From Devosia riboflavina (lineage in GTDB: Bacteria > Pseudomonadota > Alphaproteobacteria > Rhizobiales > Devosiaceae): DNA of 64,000 bases. Both the position numbers and the translations under genes were made by a program. Location: positions 62,001 through 126,000 of the forward strand of contig NZ_JQGC01000002.1 of assembly GCF_000743575.1 (NCBI RefSeq), in the 5' to 3' direction. Numbering within the stretch: position 1 is the first letter of the stretch; each line of letters begins with the position of its first letter. The notes under the pieces are model-generated. The model saw only the letters and a program-made list of their open reading frames with translations. It was not told the origin of the DNA and searched no databases. Of the stretch, positions 55,530 through 63,681 are shown one piece after another.

Positions 55530-58163
55530 ATGAAGGTCGTCGTCGTTGAAAGTCCGGCTAAAGCCAAGACAATCAACAAGTATTTGGGCAAGGACTATGA
55601 AGTCCTGGCTTCGTTCGGCCATATCCGCGATTTGCCCGCCAAGGACGGTTCGGTCCGTCCCGATGAAGATTTCGCCATGTCCTGGGAGGTCGACACGGCC
55701 TCCAAGAAGCGCGTTTCCGACATTGCCAATGCGCTCAAGGGCGCCGACGGCCTGATCCTCGCAACCGACCCCGATCGCGAAGGCGAGGCCATTTCCTGGC
55801 ACATTCTCGACGTGCTCCGCCAAAAGAAGGCGCTGAAAAAAGACACGCCCGTGCAGCGCGTCGTCTTCAACGCTATCACCAAGGATGCCGTCACCACGGC
55901 CATGGCGAATCCGCGCGATGTCGACATGCCGCTGGTCGACGCCTATCTGGCGCGTCGCGCCCTCGACTATCTCGTCGGCTTCACCCTGTCGCCGATCCTC
56001 TGGCGCAAGCTGCCGGGCTCCCGCTCGGCCGGCCGCGTGCAGTCCGTGGCCCTGCGTCTCGTTTCCGACCGCGAAGCCGAGATCGAAAAGTTCAAGGCAG
56101 AGGAATATTGGTCCGTCGAAGCCGCGCTCTCGCAGAACGGCAAGGGCTTTGTCGCCCGCCTGTTCTCGGTCGACGGCAAGAAGACCGACAAGCTGGACAT
56201 CAAGACCGGTGAAGACGCCGTCGCGCTCAAAAAGCTCATCGAAGCCGGCCAGTTCAACGTCTCCAACGTCGAAAAGAAGCCGACCAAGCGCAATCCCTAT
56301 GCGCCCTTCACCACCTCTTCGCTGCAGCAGGACGCCTCCTCGCGCCTCGGCCTGTCGCCCAGCCGCACCATGCAGATCGCCCAGCGCCTCTACGAAGACG
56401 GCCTCATCACCTATATGCGTACCGACGCCGTGCAGATGGCGCCGGAAGGCATTGCCATGGCCCGTTCGGTGATCGGCAAATATTACGGCGCCGAATTCCT
56501 GCCCGAGAAGGCCAGGGTCTATCAATCCAAGGCCAAGAACGCTCAGGAAGCGCACGAAGCGATCCGTCCCACGGACATGTTCAAGCGCCCCGAAGACCTG
56601 CACCTCGATGCCGACCAGCAGAAACTCTACGGCCTCATCTGGCGCCGCACCGTCGCCTCGCAGATGGCCTCCGCCGAGATCGACCGCACCACTGTCGACA
56701 TCGCCGTAAACGTCCCCGGCCGCGCCGTAACCCTGCGCGCCGTCGGCTCCGTCGTCACCTTCCCGGGTTTTTTGAAACTCTACGGCGTCGAAGCCAAAAG
56801 CGACGAGGACACGGAAGACGAAGACAGCCGCGAACTGCCCCCGCTCAAGGTCGGCGATAAGCCGAGCCTCGAAAAGGTCGACATCGAGCAGCATTTCACC
56901 CAGCCGCCGAGCCGCTATACCGAAGCGAGCCTGATCAAGAAGATGGAAGAGCTCGGCATCGGCCGTCCTTCCACCTATGCCGCGACGCTCTCGACCCTCA
57001 AGGACCGCGACTATGTCCGCCTCGAGGGCAAGGCGCTGCACCCCGAAGATCGCGGCCGCATCGTCACCGCCTTCCTCGAAAGCTTCTTCACCCGCTATGT
57101 CGAATACGGTTTTACGGCCGGCCTCGAAGAAAAACTCGACGAGATTTCCGACGGCAAGCTCGACTACAAGGAAGTGCTACGCGAGTTCTGGACGGATTTT
57201 ACGGGCAATGTCGAGGAGATTAAGGATCTCCGCGTCTCCGAAGTCCTCGACGCGCTCAACGACCTCCTCGCGAGCCGCATCTTCCCACCCAAGGAAGATG
57301 GGTCCGACCCGCGCCGCTGCCCCACCTGTGGCACCGGCACGCTATCGCTGAAACTCGGCAAATTCGGCGCCTTCATCGGCTGTTCGAACTATCCCGAGTG
57401 CAAGCACACCATGCAGCTCTCCGACGCGGCCTCCGGCCAGTCTTCGGAAGCCGCTGCCGGTGACGGCGTCCTCGGCACCGATCCGGAATCGGGCGAGGAA
57501 GTGCACCTCAAATCCGGCCGCTTCGGCCCCTATGTCCAGCTCGGCGAAGGCAAGGAACCCAAGCGCTCGTCGCTACCCAAGGGCTGGGAACCGGGCTCAC
57601 TCACCCTCGAAAAGGCGCTGCAACTCCTTTCGCTGCCGCGCGAAGTCGGCCTCCACCCCGAATCTGGCCTCCCCGTCTCCGCCGGCCTCGGCCGCTATGG
57701 CCCCTTCATCCTGCACGACGGCAAATATGCCAACCTGCCGGACGTGGAAGAAGTCTTCACCGTCGGCCTAAACCGCGCCGTCGACCTCCTCGCCCAGAAA
57801 GCCGCGGGCGGCTTCAAGCGCGGCGGCGGCACCACGATCGCCGCCATCCAGACGTTCGAGCACGACAATGGCCCCATCACCGTCCGCGCCGGTCGCTATG
57901 GCCCATACGTCAATCAAGGCAAGGTCAATGCGACCATCCCCAAGGACGTAAAGCCGGAGGACGTCACGGTCGAACAGGCCGTGCAGTGGATCGCCGCCCG
58001 CGCCGAAGCCACCGGCACCAAGGTGAAAAAGGCTCCGGCGAAGAAGGCCGCTGCCAAGAAGCCGGCAGCCAAGGCGACTGCCGAAAAGAAGCCGGCTGCC
58101 AAGAAGGCACCGGCAAAGAAGGCGGCCAAGGCCACCGTAACAGAAGAAGACCCGCCGTTCTGA
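55530..58163 (+). CDS. topA: DNA topoisomerase I
   Basis: Type IA topoisomerase relaxing negative supercoils, 877 residues. The Toprim domain has VVVESPAKAKTINKYLG and the acidic ATDPDREGEA. The catalytic tyrosine is near residue 295 in LITYMRTDA. One C-terminal zinc ribbon is CPTCGTG...CSNYPEC, followed by repeat domains and a Lys/Ala-rich tail (about 830-870) typical of alphaproteobacterial TopA, which may bind DNA. ATG 55530 opens the Toprim; the six codons before it are not needed. Confidence 0.97.
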   Translation: MKVVVVESPAKAKTINKYLGKDYEVLASFGHIRDLPAKDGSVRPDEDFAMSWEVDTASKKRVSDIANALKGADGLILATDPDREGEAISWHILDVLRQKKALKKDTPVQRVVFNAITKDAVTTAMANPRDVDMPLVDAYLARRALDYLVGFTLSPILWRKLPGSRSAGRVQSVALRLVSDREAEIEKFKAEEYWSVEAALSQNGKGFVARLFSVDGKKTDKLDIKTGEDAVALKKLIEAGQFNVSNVEKKPTKRNPYAPFTTSSLQQDASSRLGLSPSRTMQIAQRLYEDGLITYMRTDAVQMAPEGIAMARSVIGKYYGAEFLPEKARVYQSKAKNAQEAHEAIRPTDMFKRPEDLHLDADQQKLYGLIWRRTVASQMASAEIDRTTVDIAVNVPGRAVTLRAVGSVVTFPGFLKLYGVEAKSDEDTEDEDSRELPPLKVGDKPSLEKVDIEQHFTQPPSRYTEASLIKKMEELGIGRPSTYAATLSTLKDRDYVRLEGKALHPEDRGRIVTAFLESFFTRYVEYGFTAGLEEKLDEISDGKLDYKEVLREFWTDFTGNVEEIKDLRVSEVLDALNDLLASRIFPPKEDGSDPRRCPTCGTGTLSLKLGKFGAFIGCSNYPECKHTMQLSDAASGQSSEAAAGDGVLGTDPESGEEVHLKSGRFGPYVQLGEGKEPKRSSLPKGWEPGSLTLEKALQLLSLPREVGLHPESGLPVSAGLGRYGPFILHDGKYANLPDVEEVFTVGLNRAVDLLAQKAAGGFKRGGGTTIAAIQTFEHDNGPITVRAGRYGPYVNQGKVNATIPKDVKPEDVTVEQAVQWIAARAEATGTKVKKAPAKKAAAKKPAAKATAEKKPAAKKAPAKKAAKATVTEEDPPF

Positions 58164-58183
58164 CGCGAACACCAGCCTGCCAT

Positions 58184-58335
58184 CCTCCCCCGCCTGCGGG
58201 GGAGGGGGACTACGCGCCGCGTGGTGGAGGGGGGTGCCACACGTGCCGACTCAGATTAGGTCCACCCGCCTCCACTCCCGCTTCACCCCTCTCCACCGCC
58301 TATCGGCGGTCCCCCTCTCCCGCAAGCGAGAGAGG
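58184..58335. repeat. GC-rich palindromic repeat region after topA
   Basis: Three hairpins are visible: CCTCCCCC/GGGGGAGG (58184-58191, 58198-58205), ACCGCC/GGCGGT (58295-58300, 58305-58310) and CCTCTC/GAGAGG (about 58314-58335). The first is close to the topA stop and may end its transcript. The wording resembles the outer arms of the elements at 53426 and 59467, so it may be a distant family member. Confidence 0.65.
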
Positions 58336-58356
58336 CAAGAGCGCAGCTAGCCGCCC

Positions 58357-59403
58357 CTACCCCATCGTCCTCCCCACCAGCCCCAGCCAATTCTCCAGCG
58401 CAATCTTGCGCACCAGCGTTTCGCCATAGCCCTTGTCCAGCAGCGCCTGCAGGAGCTTCGGCACGCCGGTGACATCCTTGATCGGCGCCGGCATCACCGC
58501 CCCGTCAAAATCGCTCCCCAGCGCCACGCCGTCCTCACCCAGCGCCTCCACCAGCGCATCGACATGGCGAACCATCAGTTCAATTTCCATGTCCGGCTCC
58601 ATCTTGCCATCGGGCCGCAAAAACCCCGTCGCATAGTTGAGCCCAACGACACCCCGGCTCTCGCGGATCGCCGCCAGTTGCCAATCCGTCAGGTTGCGCG
58701 TCGAAGGACAGATCGCAAAAACATTGGAATGCGTCGCCACCAGCGGCTTCGTCGAAATCGCAGCCACATCCCGGAAACCAGCAGCATTGAGGTGCGAGAG
58801 ATCAATCATGATCCCCATTCGGTCGCACACGCGTACCAGTTCCTTGCCGGCATCGCTCAGCCCCGGCCCGATATCTGGATCGGCATTGTGCTTGAACGGC
58901 ACGCCCGTCCCAAAGGCATTCGCCCGGCTCCAGGTGATCCCCAGCGAGCGGAACCCCGCCGCATAGAGGACCTCCAGCGCATAAAAATCGGTGTCGATCG
59001 CCTCGGCACCCTCATGGTGATAAATCGCCGCCAGCTTTCCCGCTGATATCGCCGCCCGCAGTTCCGCCTCGGTCCGACATACGGCCAGCGCCCCGGCATT
59101 TTCCAGCCGGAACATCAGCGCCGCCATGGCATTGGTCGAGCGCTGCGCCTCGGCGATATCCAGCTCCGGCGGCAATTGTCCGCCAGACGTCGTCGGACTC
59201 GCCGCCACGGCATTGAGATTCGTCTTCAGCGGCGGCGGGAACATCGCGAAGAACCCGCCCGCCATCCCGGCTTCCCTGGCCCGCGGCAGATCAATCTGCG
59301 CCTCGGCCATGCCGTTCGTGAACAAGTCCACCTTGTTCCGCCGCGGGTCATCCAGCAGCCGCAACAGCGTGTCATTGTGTCCGTCGAAGAATGGAATCGT
59401 CAT
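58357..59403 (-). CDS. Membrane dipeptidase-family (M19) peptidase
   Basis: Zinc dipeptidase of 348 residues. Metal-site motifs are FDGHNDTLLRL (His and Asp), the Glu in YHHEGAEAI and histidines in IDLSHLNAAGF and VATHSNVFA, with LGSDFDGA near the end. No signal peptide, so it is likely cytoplasmic despite the family name. It stands alone between two repeat regions, convergent with topA. Confidence 0.93.
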   Translation of the reverse strand: MTIPFFDGHNDTLLRLLDDPRRNKVDLFTNGMAEAQIDLPRAREAGMAGGFFAMFPPPLKTNLNAVAASPTTSGGQLPPELDIAEAQRSTNAMAALMFRLENAGALAVCRTEAELRAAISAGKLAAIYHHEGAEAIDTDFYALEVLYAAGFRSLGITWSRANAFGTGVPFKHNADPDIGPGLSDAGKELVRVCDRMGIMIDLSHLNAAGFRDVAAISTKPLVATHSNVFAICPSTRNLTDWQLAAIRESRGVVGLNYATGFLRPDGKMEPDMEIELMVRHVDALVEALGEDGVALGSDFDGAVMPAPIKDVTGVPKLLQALLDKGYGETLVRKIALENWLGLVGRTMG

Positions 59404-59466
59404 GGAATCGCCTTGGGTTGAAGTGGTTATTCAAGGGGGTTTGGTCGTCTGAGGCAAGCACCGCAC

Positions 59467-59648
59467 CTCCCCTCGCCCCTTGCGGGAGAGGGACAGATTT
59501 TCTGCGTTCAGCAGAAAATCAGGGTGAGGGGTATTCTGTCCTCCGCAGAGGAGCGACAGAGGGTAATGCAGGAATACCCCTCATCCCGACCGAATTCGCG
59601 AATTCGGTGACCCTTCGGGCACCTTCTCCCGCAAGGGGAGAAGGGAAG
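59467..59648. repeat. Structured intergenic repeat element, copy B
   Basis: A 182-base relative of the element at 53426-53614. Hairpin 1 is GATTTTCTGC/GCAGAAAATC (59496-59505, 59511-59520); hairpin 2 is the perfect palindrome ACCGAATTCG/CGAATTCGGT (59589-59608). TGAGGGGTATTC pairs with GAATACCCCTCA as a 12-base middle stem. It fills most of the 303-base gap 59404-59706 between divergent dipeptidase and rnr; the remaining about 60 bases before rnr show nothing clear. Confidence 0.88.
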
Positions 59649-59706
59649 CCGGTGCTAGAGAACGGAATTTGGCAAACCGTCGCCAATCCCCTACATATCG
59701 GGCAAC

Positions 59707-61989
59707 ATGACCACCAAAAAACCAAAACCAAAAAATACCTCGGGCCCCAAGCGCAGCGTTCAACAGCGCGCCGGTGAATTGCCCACGCGCGAACAACTAC
59801 TGGAGGCCCTCAAGCAAGACGCCGACATCAAGGGCAAACGCGACCTCGCAAAAGTCTTCGGCATTCGCGGCGATATGCGCCGCCCCTTCAAAGCCATGCT
59901 GGCCGAGCTTGAAGGCGAAGGCGTCATCACACGCACTCGCAAGGCGCTGCGCCGCACCGCCGCCCTGCCCCATGTGACCGTTCTCGATATTCCGTCCGAC
60001 GCCGATCCCGACGCGCTCCATGCCTTCCCGGCCCAGTGGAACCCGGAAGAAGGCGAAAAACCCCGCGTCGAAGTGCTTGTCAGCAAGGATTCCCGCGTCG
60101 TCCCGGCTCCGGGCGATCGCATCCTCGCCCGCATCGATGCCGGCGACGGAGAAATTCCCTTCTACACCGCCAAGCCGATGAAGGTGCTGGACAAGCCCCG
60201 TCGCGGCCAGATCGGCATCGTCCGCATGGACGAGGAAGGCGCCCGCCTCATCCCGGTCGATCGCAAGCAGAAGGAAATGCGCATTCCGCTGGGCGATCTC
60301 GGCGAAGCCCAGGACGGCGATCTCGTCGAAGTGGAAGTAAAGCTTTCCGGCCGCCTGATGATTCCGCGCGCCCGCGTCACCTCCGTCATCGGCAACCCCG
60401 CCTCCGAAGGCGCGGTGTCGATGATCGCGATCCACAATCTCGAAATTCCCTACAAATTCCCGACCAGCGTCATCCGCGAAGCCGAAGAGGCCAAGGAAGC
60501 GACGTTGAAAGGCCGCGAAGACTGGCGCGACCTGCCGCTCGTCACCATCGACCCGCCCGACGCCAAGGACCATGACGACGCCGTCCACGCCGCGCCCGAC
60601 GATGATCCGAAGAACGCCGGCGGCCATGTGGTCACTGTGGCCATCGCCGACGTCGCCGCCTATGTCCGCCCCGGCACATCGCTCGATCGCGAAGCCTATC
60701 TCCGCGGCAATTCGGTCTATTTCCCAGACCGCGTCGTGCCCATGCTCCCCGAGCGCATTTCCAACGAACTGTGCTCGCTCAAGGAAGGCGAGCCCCGAGC
60801 CGCCCTCGCCGTGCGCATGGTGCTCAATGCCGACGGCCACAAGATCAGCCACACCTTCCATCGCATCCTGATGCGCTCGGCAGCCAAGCTCAGCTACCAG
60901 CAGGCCCAGGCCGCCATCGACGGCAATGCCGACGACAAGACCGGTCCACTGCTCGAACCCATCCTGCGCCCCCTCTGGGCAGCCTATGACGCCATGGCAG
61001 GCGCCCGCGACAAGCGCGGCCCGCTCGATCTCGATCTGCCGGAGCGAAAAATCATCCTCGACGACAAGGGCATGGTCGCCGATATCCGCATTCCCGAGCG
61101 GCTCGAAGCCCATCGCCTCATCGAAGAGATGATGATCGCCGCCAACGTCGCCGCCGCCGAAACGCTCGAACAAAAGCGCAGTGAACTGCTCTATCGTGTC
61201 CACGACGAGCCAAGTTCGGAAAAGCTGCAAAGCCTGCGCGATTTCCTCGGCAGCCTCGATATCGCGGTCAAAAAGTCCGATTCCGTCCGTGCATCCGATT
61301 TCAACGGCATCCTCGGTCAGGCCCGCAAGGCCGGCAATGTGGAGCAGGTCAGCGAAATGGTGCTGCGCAGCCAGGCGCAGGCCGAATATTCCGCCGAGAA
61401 TTATGGCCATTTCGGTCTGAACCTTGACCGCTACGCGCACTTCACCTCGCCCATCCGCCGCTATGCCGACCTCATCGTGCACCGCGCGCTGGTGCGAGCG
61501 CTCGGCCTTGGCGACGATGGTCTGACCGAACAGGAAGCGACGAAGCTTCAGGGCATCGCCCAGCACATCTCGGCCACCGAACGCCGTGCCATGGTGGCCG
61601 AGCGCGAGACCTCGGATCGCCTCTTGGCCCAGTTCCTGGCACAAAAAATCGGCGCGCGCTTCGAAGGCCGCATTTCCGGCGTCACCCGCTCCGGCCTCTT
61701 CATCCGCCTCCTCGAGACCGGCGCCGACGGCTTCATTCCGGCCTCCACCCTCGGCGAGGACTACTATCGCTATGTCGAAGAGCGCCAGGCGATGATCGGG
61801 GAGCGTGGCGGCGAAACTTTTACGCTCGGCGACCGCGTCACCGTGCGTCTCCTCGAAGCAGCTCCCGTAGCCGGTGCGCTACGTTTCGAGCTTCTTTCCG
61901 AAGGCACCCGCGGCAATCCGCCATCTGGCAGACGCCTCAGAAAGGGGCCATCTAGGAGCTTCGGTCCCAAGGGCCGGAGAAAGAGGTAG
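59707..61989 (+). CDS. rnr: Ribonuclease R
   Basis: 3'-5' exoribonuclease degrading structured RNA, 760 residues. An N-terminal winged-helix (LPTREQLLEAL...KVFGIRGDMRRPFKAML) precedes cold-shock domains. The RNB domain has catalytic aspartates in IDPPDAKDHDDAV and the PMLPERISNELCSL motif. A C-terminal S1 domain (FEGRISGVTRSGLFIRLLE, shortened) and a basic tail follow. The DUF983 gene starts five bases later. Confidence 0.97.
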   Translation: MTTKKPKPKNTSGPKRSVQQRAGELPTREQLLEALKQDADIKGKRDLAKVFGIRGDMRRPFKAMLAELEGEGVITRTRKALRRTAALPHVTVLDIPSDADPDALHAFPAQWNPEEGEKPRVEVLVSKDSRVVPAPGDRILARIDAGDGEIPFYTAKPMKVLDKPRRGQIGIVRMDEEGARLIPVDRKQKEMRIPLGDLGEAQDGDLVEVEVKLSGRLMIPRARVTSVIGNPASEGAVSMIAIHNLEIPYKFPTSVIREAEEAKEATLKGREDWRDLPLVTIDPPDAKDHDDAVHAAPDDDPKNAGGHVVTVAIADVAAYVRPGTSLDREAYLRGNSVYFPDRVVPMLPERISNELCSLKEGEPRAALAVRMVLNADGHKISHTFHRILMRSAAKLSYQQAQAAIDGNADDKTGPLLEPILRPLWAAYDAMAGARDKRGPLDLDLPERKIILDDKGMVADIRIPERLEAHRLIEEMMIAANVAAAETLEQKRSELLYRVHDEPSSEKLQSLRDFLGSLDIAVKKSDSVRASDFNGILGQARKAGNVEQVSEMVLRSQAQAEYSAENYGHFGLNLDRYAHFTSPIRRYADLIVHRALVRALGLGDDGLTEQEATKLQGIAQHISATERRAMVAERETSDRLLAQFLAQKIGARFEGRISGVTRSGLFIRLLETGADGFIPASTLGEDYYRYVEERQAMIGERGGETFTLGDRVTVRLLEAAPVAGALRFELLSEGTRGNPPSGRRLRKGPSRSFGPKGRRKR

Positions 61990-61993
61990 TTCC

Positions 61994-62389
61994 ATGACCG
62001 AGAACGCCACAACTCTCGAAAATCGCAGCGTCGCCCAGGCGATGTGGCGCGGCACGCTCTGCAGGTGCCCCCATTGCGGCAAGGGCAAGATGTTCCGCGC
62101 CTATCTGAAAGTCGTCGACCAGTGCGACGTCTGCGGCGAGGAGCTAAAGCACCATCGTGCCGATGACTTCCCGCCCTATATCGCCATCACCATCGTCGGC
62201 CACATCATCATCTTCCTGATGCTGCACATGGATATGACCTATCACGTCCAGCCGATCACCTATGTGATCACCATGATTCCCCTGGCCATTGTCCTTCCGC
62301 TCGCGATTCTGCCCTCTACCAAGGGCGCGATCGTCGGCCTGCAGTGGGCTACCCGCATGTATGGCTTCGGCACGGGCCAGCGGGACTAA
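61994..62389 (+). CDS. DUF983 membrane protein with zinc-ribbon motifs
   Basis: Protein of 131 residues. CRCPHCGKGKMF and DQCDVCGEEL form two CxxC pairs, followed by the conserved DDFPPYIAITIVGH and two membrane segments (ITIVGHIIIFLMLHMD; VITMIPLAIVLPLAIL). Function unknown; the family is widespread in alphaproteobacteria and sits next to rnr. The frame extends upstream to 61874 inside rnr, which is not part of the gene. Confidence 0.92.
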   Translation: MTENATTLENRSVAQAMWRGTLCRCPHCGKGKMFRAYLKVVDQCDVCGEELKHHRADDFPPYIAITIVGHIIIFLMLHMDMTYHVQPITYVITMIPLAIVLPLAILPSTKGAIVGLQWATRMYGFGTGQRD

Positions 62390-62415
62390 ACGCGCGCCTT
62401 GCACCCCGGCAATCC

Positions 62416-62547
62416 ACGTCATCCCCGCGAAAGCGGGGATTTCTGTTTCTGACACCTGCCCTATCCCCTCCATCGTCACTACCGGGCTTGTCCCGGCAAT
62501 CCACCTCCCCTCCGCCGGGGACTACCGGGACAAGCCCGGTAGTGACG
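62416..62547. repeat. Two palindromic repeats between convergent genes
   Basis: First, a short REP-like hairpin CCCCGC-GAAA-GCGGGG at 62423-62438 within a CGTCATCCCC context. Second, a perfect 23-base inverted repeat: arms at 62474-62496 and 62525-62547 (starting CGTCACTACCGGGCTTGTCC) with a 28-base spacer. They lie between the DUF983 and hypothetical gene stops and can end both transcripts. Confidence 0.88.
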
Positions 62548-62577
62548 GCCAATGAGAGATCGCGCCACAATGGTGGC

Positions 62578-62994
62578 TCAAGCAAACTGCGATCCCTCTT
62601 TCGCCTTCACCTTATCCCTCGGCCTGAACCGCAGCGCCGACCACTCCGCATCGAGCGCCACAGCCCGCACCGGACGCAGCCCCTTGGCCTCCAGCGGCTC
62701 CCAACCCATGTCCCGGGTCAAACCCGCCTCCTTGCCCGCCTCGCCCTTCTTGTAGGCCACCCAAAGCAGCCCGTCCGGCGGCAGCTCAGCCAGGATTCGT
62801 GGCACCATGGCCTCCACCTCCGCCGGCCCGGTGAAACAGGCCAAAACCCCGTCATAGTAGGAATCGCCATGCACCGGCTCCACCTCGGCACCGGCGGTGA
62901 CTTCCTCGGCGATTTCCTGTGGTACATTGATCAGCCAGAGCTTGGTTCCAGCCTTGATCTGCAGCCGATGCAGCAATTCGGTCGGTGCGGTCAT
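62578..62994 (-). CDS. Conserved hypothetical protein, possibly DUF3052-like
   Basis: Protein of 138 residues from ATG 62994, with an AAAGGAG site. Features: LLHRLQIKAGTKLWLINVP, VEAMVPRILAELPPDGLLWV, the charged YKKGEAGKEAGLTRDMGWEP and a C-terminal VALDAEWSALRFRPRD. This pattern recalls the DUF3052 family, but I am unsure. The longer frame to 63102 runs towards rpmG and lacks family sequence. Divergent from rpmG. Confidence 0.7.
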   Translation of the reverse strand: MTAPTELLHRLQIKAGTKLWLINVPQEIAEEVTAGAEVEPVHGDSYYDGVLACFTGPAEVEAMVPRILAELPPDGLLWVAYKKGEAGKEAGLTRDMGWEPLEAKGLRPVRAVALDAEWSALRFRPRDKVKAKEGSQFA

Positions 62995-63113
62995 CTCGGT
63001 GTCTCCTTTCCCCTCTATATGCTTGACAACTTCCCGCAAATCCGTAGGTTGCGCCCAAATTCCGGCGCTGCCTTGGCTCGCGGCGCCTTTTCGTTTTGAC
63101 AAGGACTACGAAA

Positions 63114-63281
63114 ATGGCAAAAGCCGCCACCATCAAGATCAAGCTCGTGTCGACTGCCGATACCGGCTACTTCTACGTGACCAAGAAGAACGCCCGTACC
63201 CAGACCGAAAAGCTGGCCTTCAAGAAGTACGACCCGGTCGTTCGCAAGCACGTCGAATTCAAGGAAGCCAAGATCAAGTAA
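63114..63281 (+). CDS. rpmG: 50S ribosomal protein L33
   Basis: Ribosomal protein of 55 residues: [20 protein letters not shown], then [20 protein letters not shown] and the C-terminal VEFKEAKIK. It is the cysteine-free form of L33, which does not need zinc. A terminator follows at 63307. The pleD/rpmG neighbourhood is typical of Hyphomicrobiales, though here the two converge. Confidence 0.98.
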   Translation: MAKAATIKIKLVSTADTGYFYVTKKNARTQTEKLAFKKYDPVVRKHVEFKEAKIK

Positions 63282-63306
63282 TCTGATCTGACATCCTAAG
63301 CGTTTG

Positions 63307-63336
63307 AAAGGCCCTGCACATCGTGCGGGGCCTTTT
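63307..63336 (+). terminator. Rho-independent terminator of rpmG
   Basis: AAAGGCCCTGCA pairs with TGCGGGGCCTTT (one mismatch) around a short loop, followed by a T-run (TTTTCG). It is 25 bases after the rpmG stop and shows that transcription of the structured region beyond would need its own promoter or read-through. Confidence 0.9.
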
Positions 63337-63371
63337 CGCATTTGGACTAACCAAATCGGCGAAACGCTGAT

Positions 63372-63400
63372 CTCGACGCTAACAGTCTGTCAGCATCGAG
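63372..63400. other. Long imperfect hairpin upstream of the structured RNA candidate
   Basis: CTCGACGCT (63372-63380) pairs with AGCATCGAG (63392-63400) with one mismatch. It is followed by the perfect 10-base palindrome GAACATGTTC at 63401-63410. This could be a terminator for a minus-strand RNA or part of the promoter region for a plus-strand RNA. Confidence 0.45.
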
Positions 63401-63426
63401 GAACATGTTCATAGCGATTTCAGGGA

Positions 63427-63620
63427 GTGAGAGTGGCTGGTCCGGAGCGGTACGTCGAAGAGGCCACTCTCACCGCATCCGGACCAACCGCCCTACGGGA
63501 CTCAGGAGTTGCGGCGGACCTGAGAAAAGCCGTAGGGAGCTCGGAGGCATCGGTCGTTTGCGACCGTCGCCGTCTGAAAACCACCCTACAATGGACCGGA
63601 GGAAACTCAAGGAAATCCAG
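63427..63620 (+). ncRNA. Candidate structured noncoding RNA with H-type pseudoknot
   Basis: Five perfect helices lie in 140 bases. H1: 63427-63437 with 63463-63473 (11 pairs, GTGAGAGTGGC). H2: 63438-63445 with 63479-63486 (8 pairs, TGGTCCGG); it starts inside the H1 loop and closes beyond it, so H1 and H2 form a pseudoknot with no base between them. H3: 63491-63498 with 63530-63537, enclosing H4: 63501-63506 with 63519-63524. H5: 63551-63556 with 63561-63566, extended by GGC/GCC. CCCTAC recurs at 63584-63589 and could replace the H3 left arm. Plus strand is preferred because unpaired linkers are A-rich (GAAAAC, GAGAAAAG). I recognise no known RNA family; tmRNA, RNase P, SRP and 6S features are absent. 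Ends are approximate. Confidence 0.6.
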
Positions 63621-63681
63621 TCAAAAGCGACCGATAACCGTTTGTTAATTATAACAGATAACCCTAACAGGCGGCATTTTA

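Noticed and set aside
55500..57041. 513-codon minus-strand frame opposite topA
   Set aside because: Shadow of topoisomerase I; composition typical of reverse-complement reading.
59797..61644. 615-codon minus-strand frame opposite rnr
   Set aside because: Shadow of ribonuclease R, which is complete on the plus strand.
63401..63410. GAACATGTTC as a LexA (SOS) box
   Set aside because: The half-sites have the right letters, but the 2-base spacing does not match GAAC-N4-GTTC or the alphaproteobacterial GTTC-N7-GTTC form.
63427..63620. Permuted tmRNA or RNase P RNA as identity of the structured region
   Set aside because: No tag-peptide codons, no T-loop or CCA end, and no conserved RNase P core such as GAGGAAAGUCC are present.
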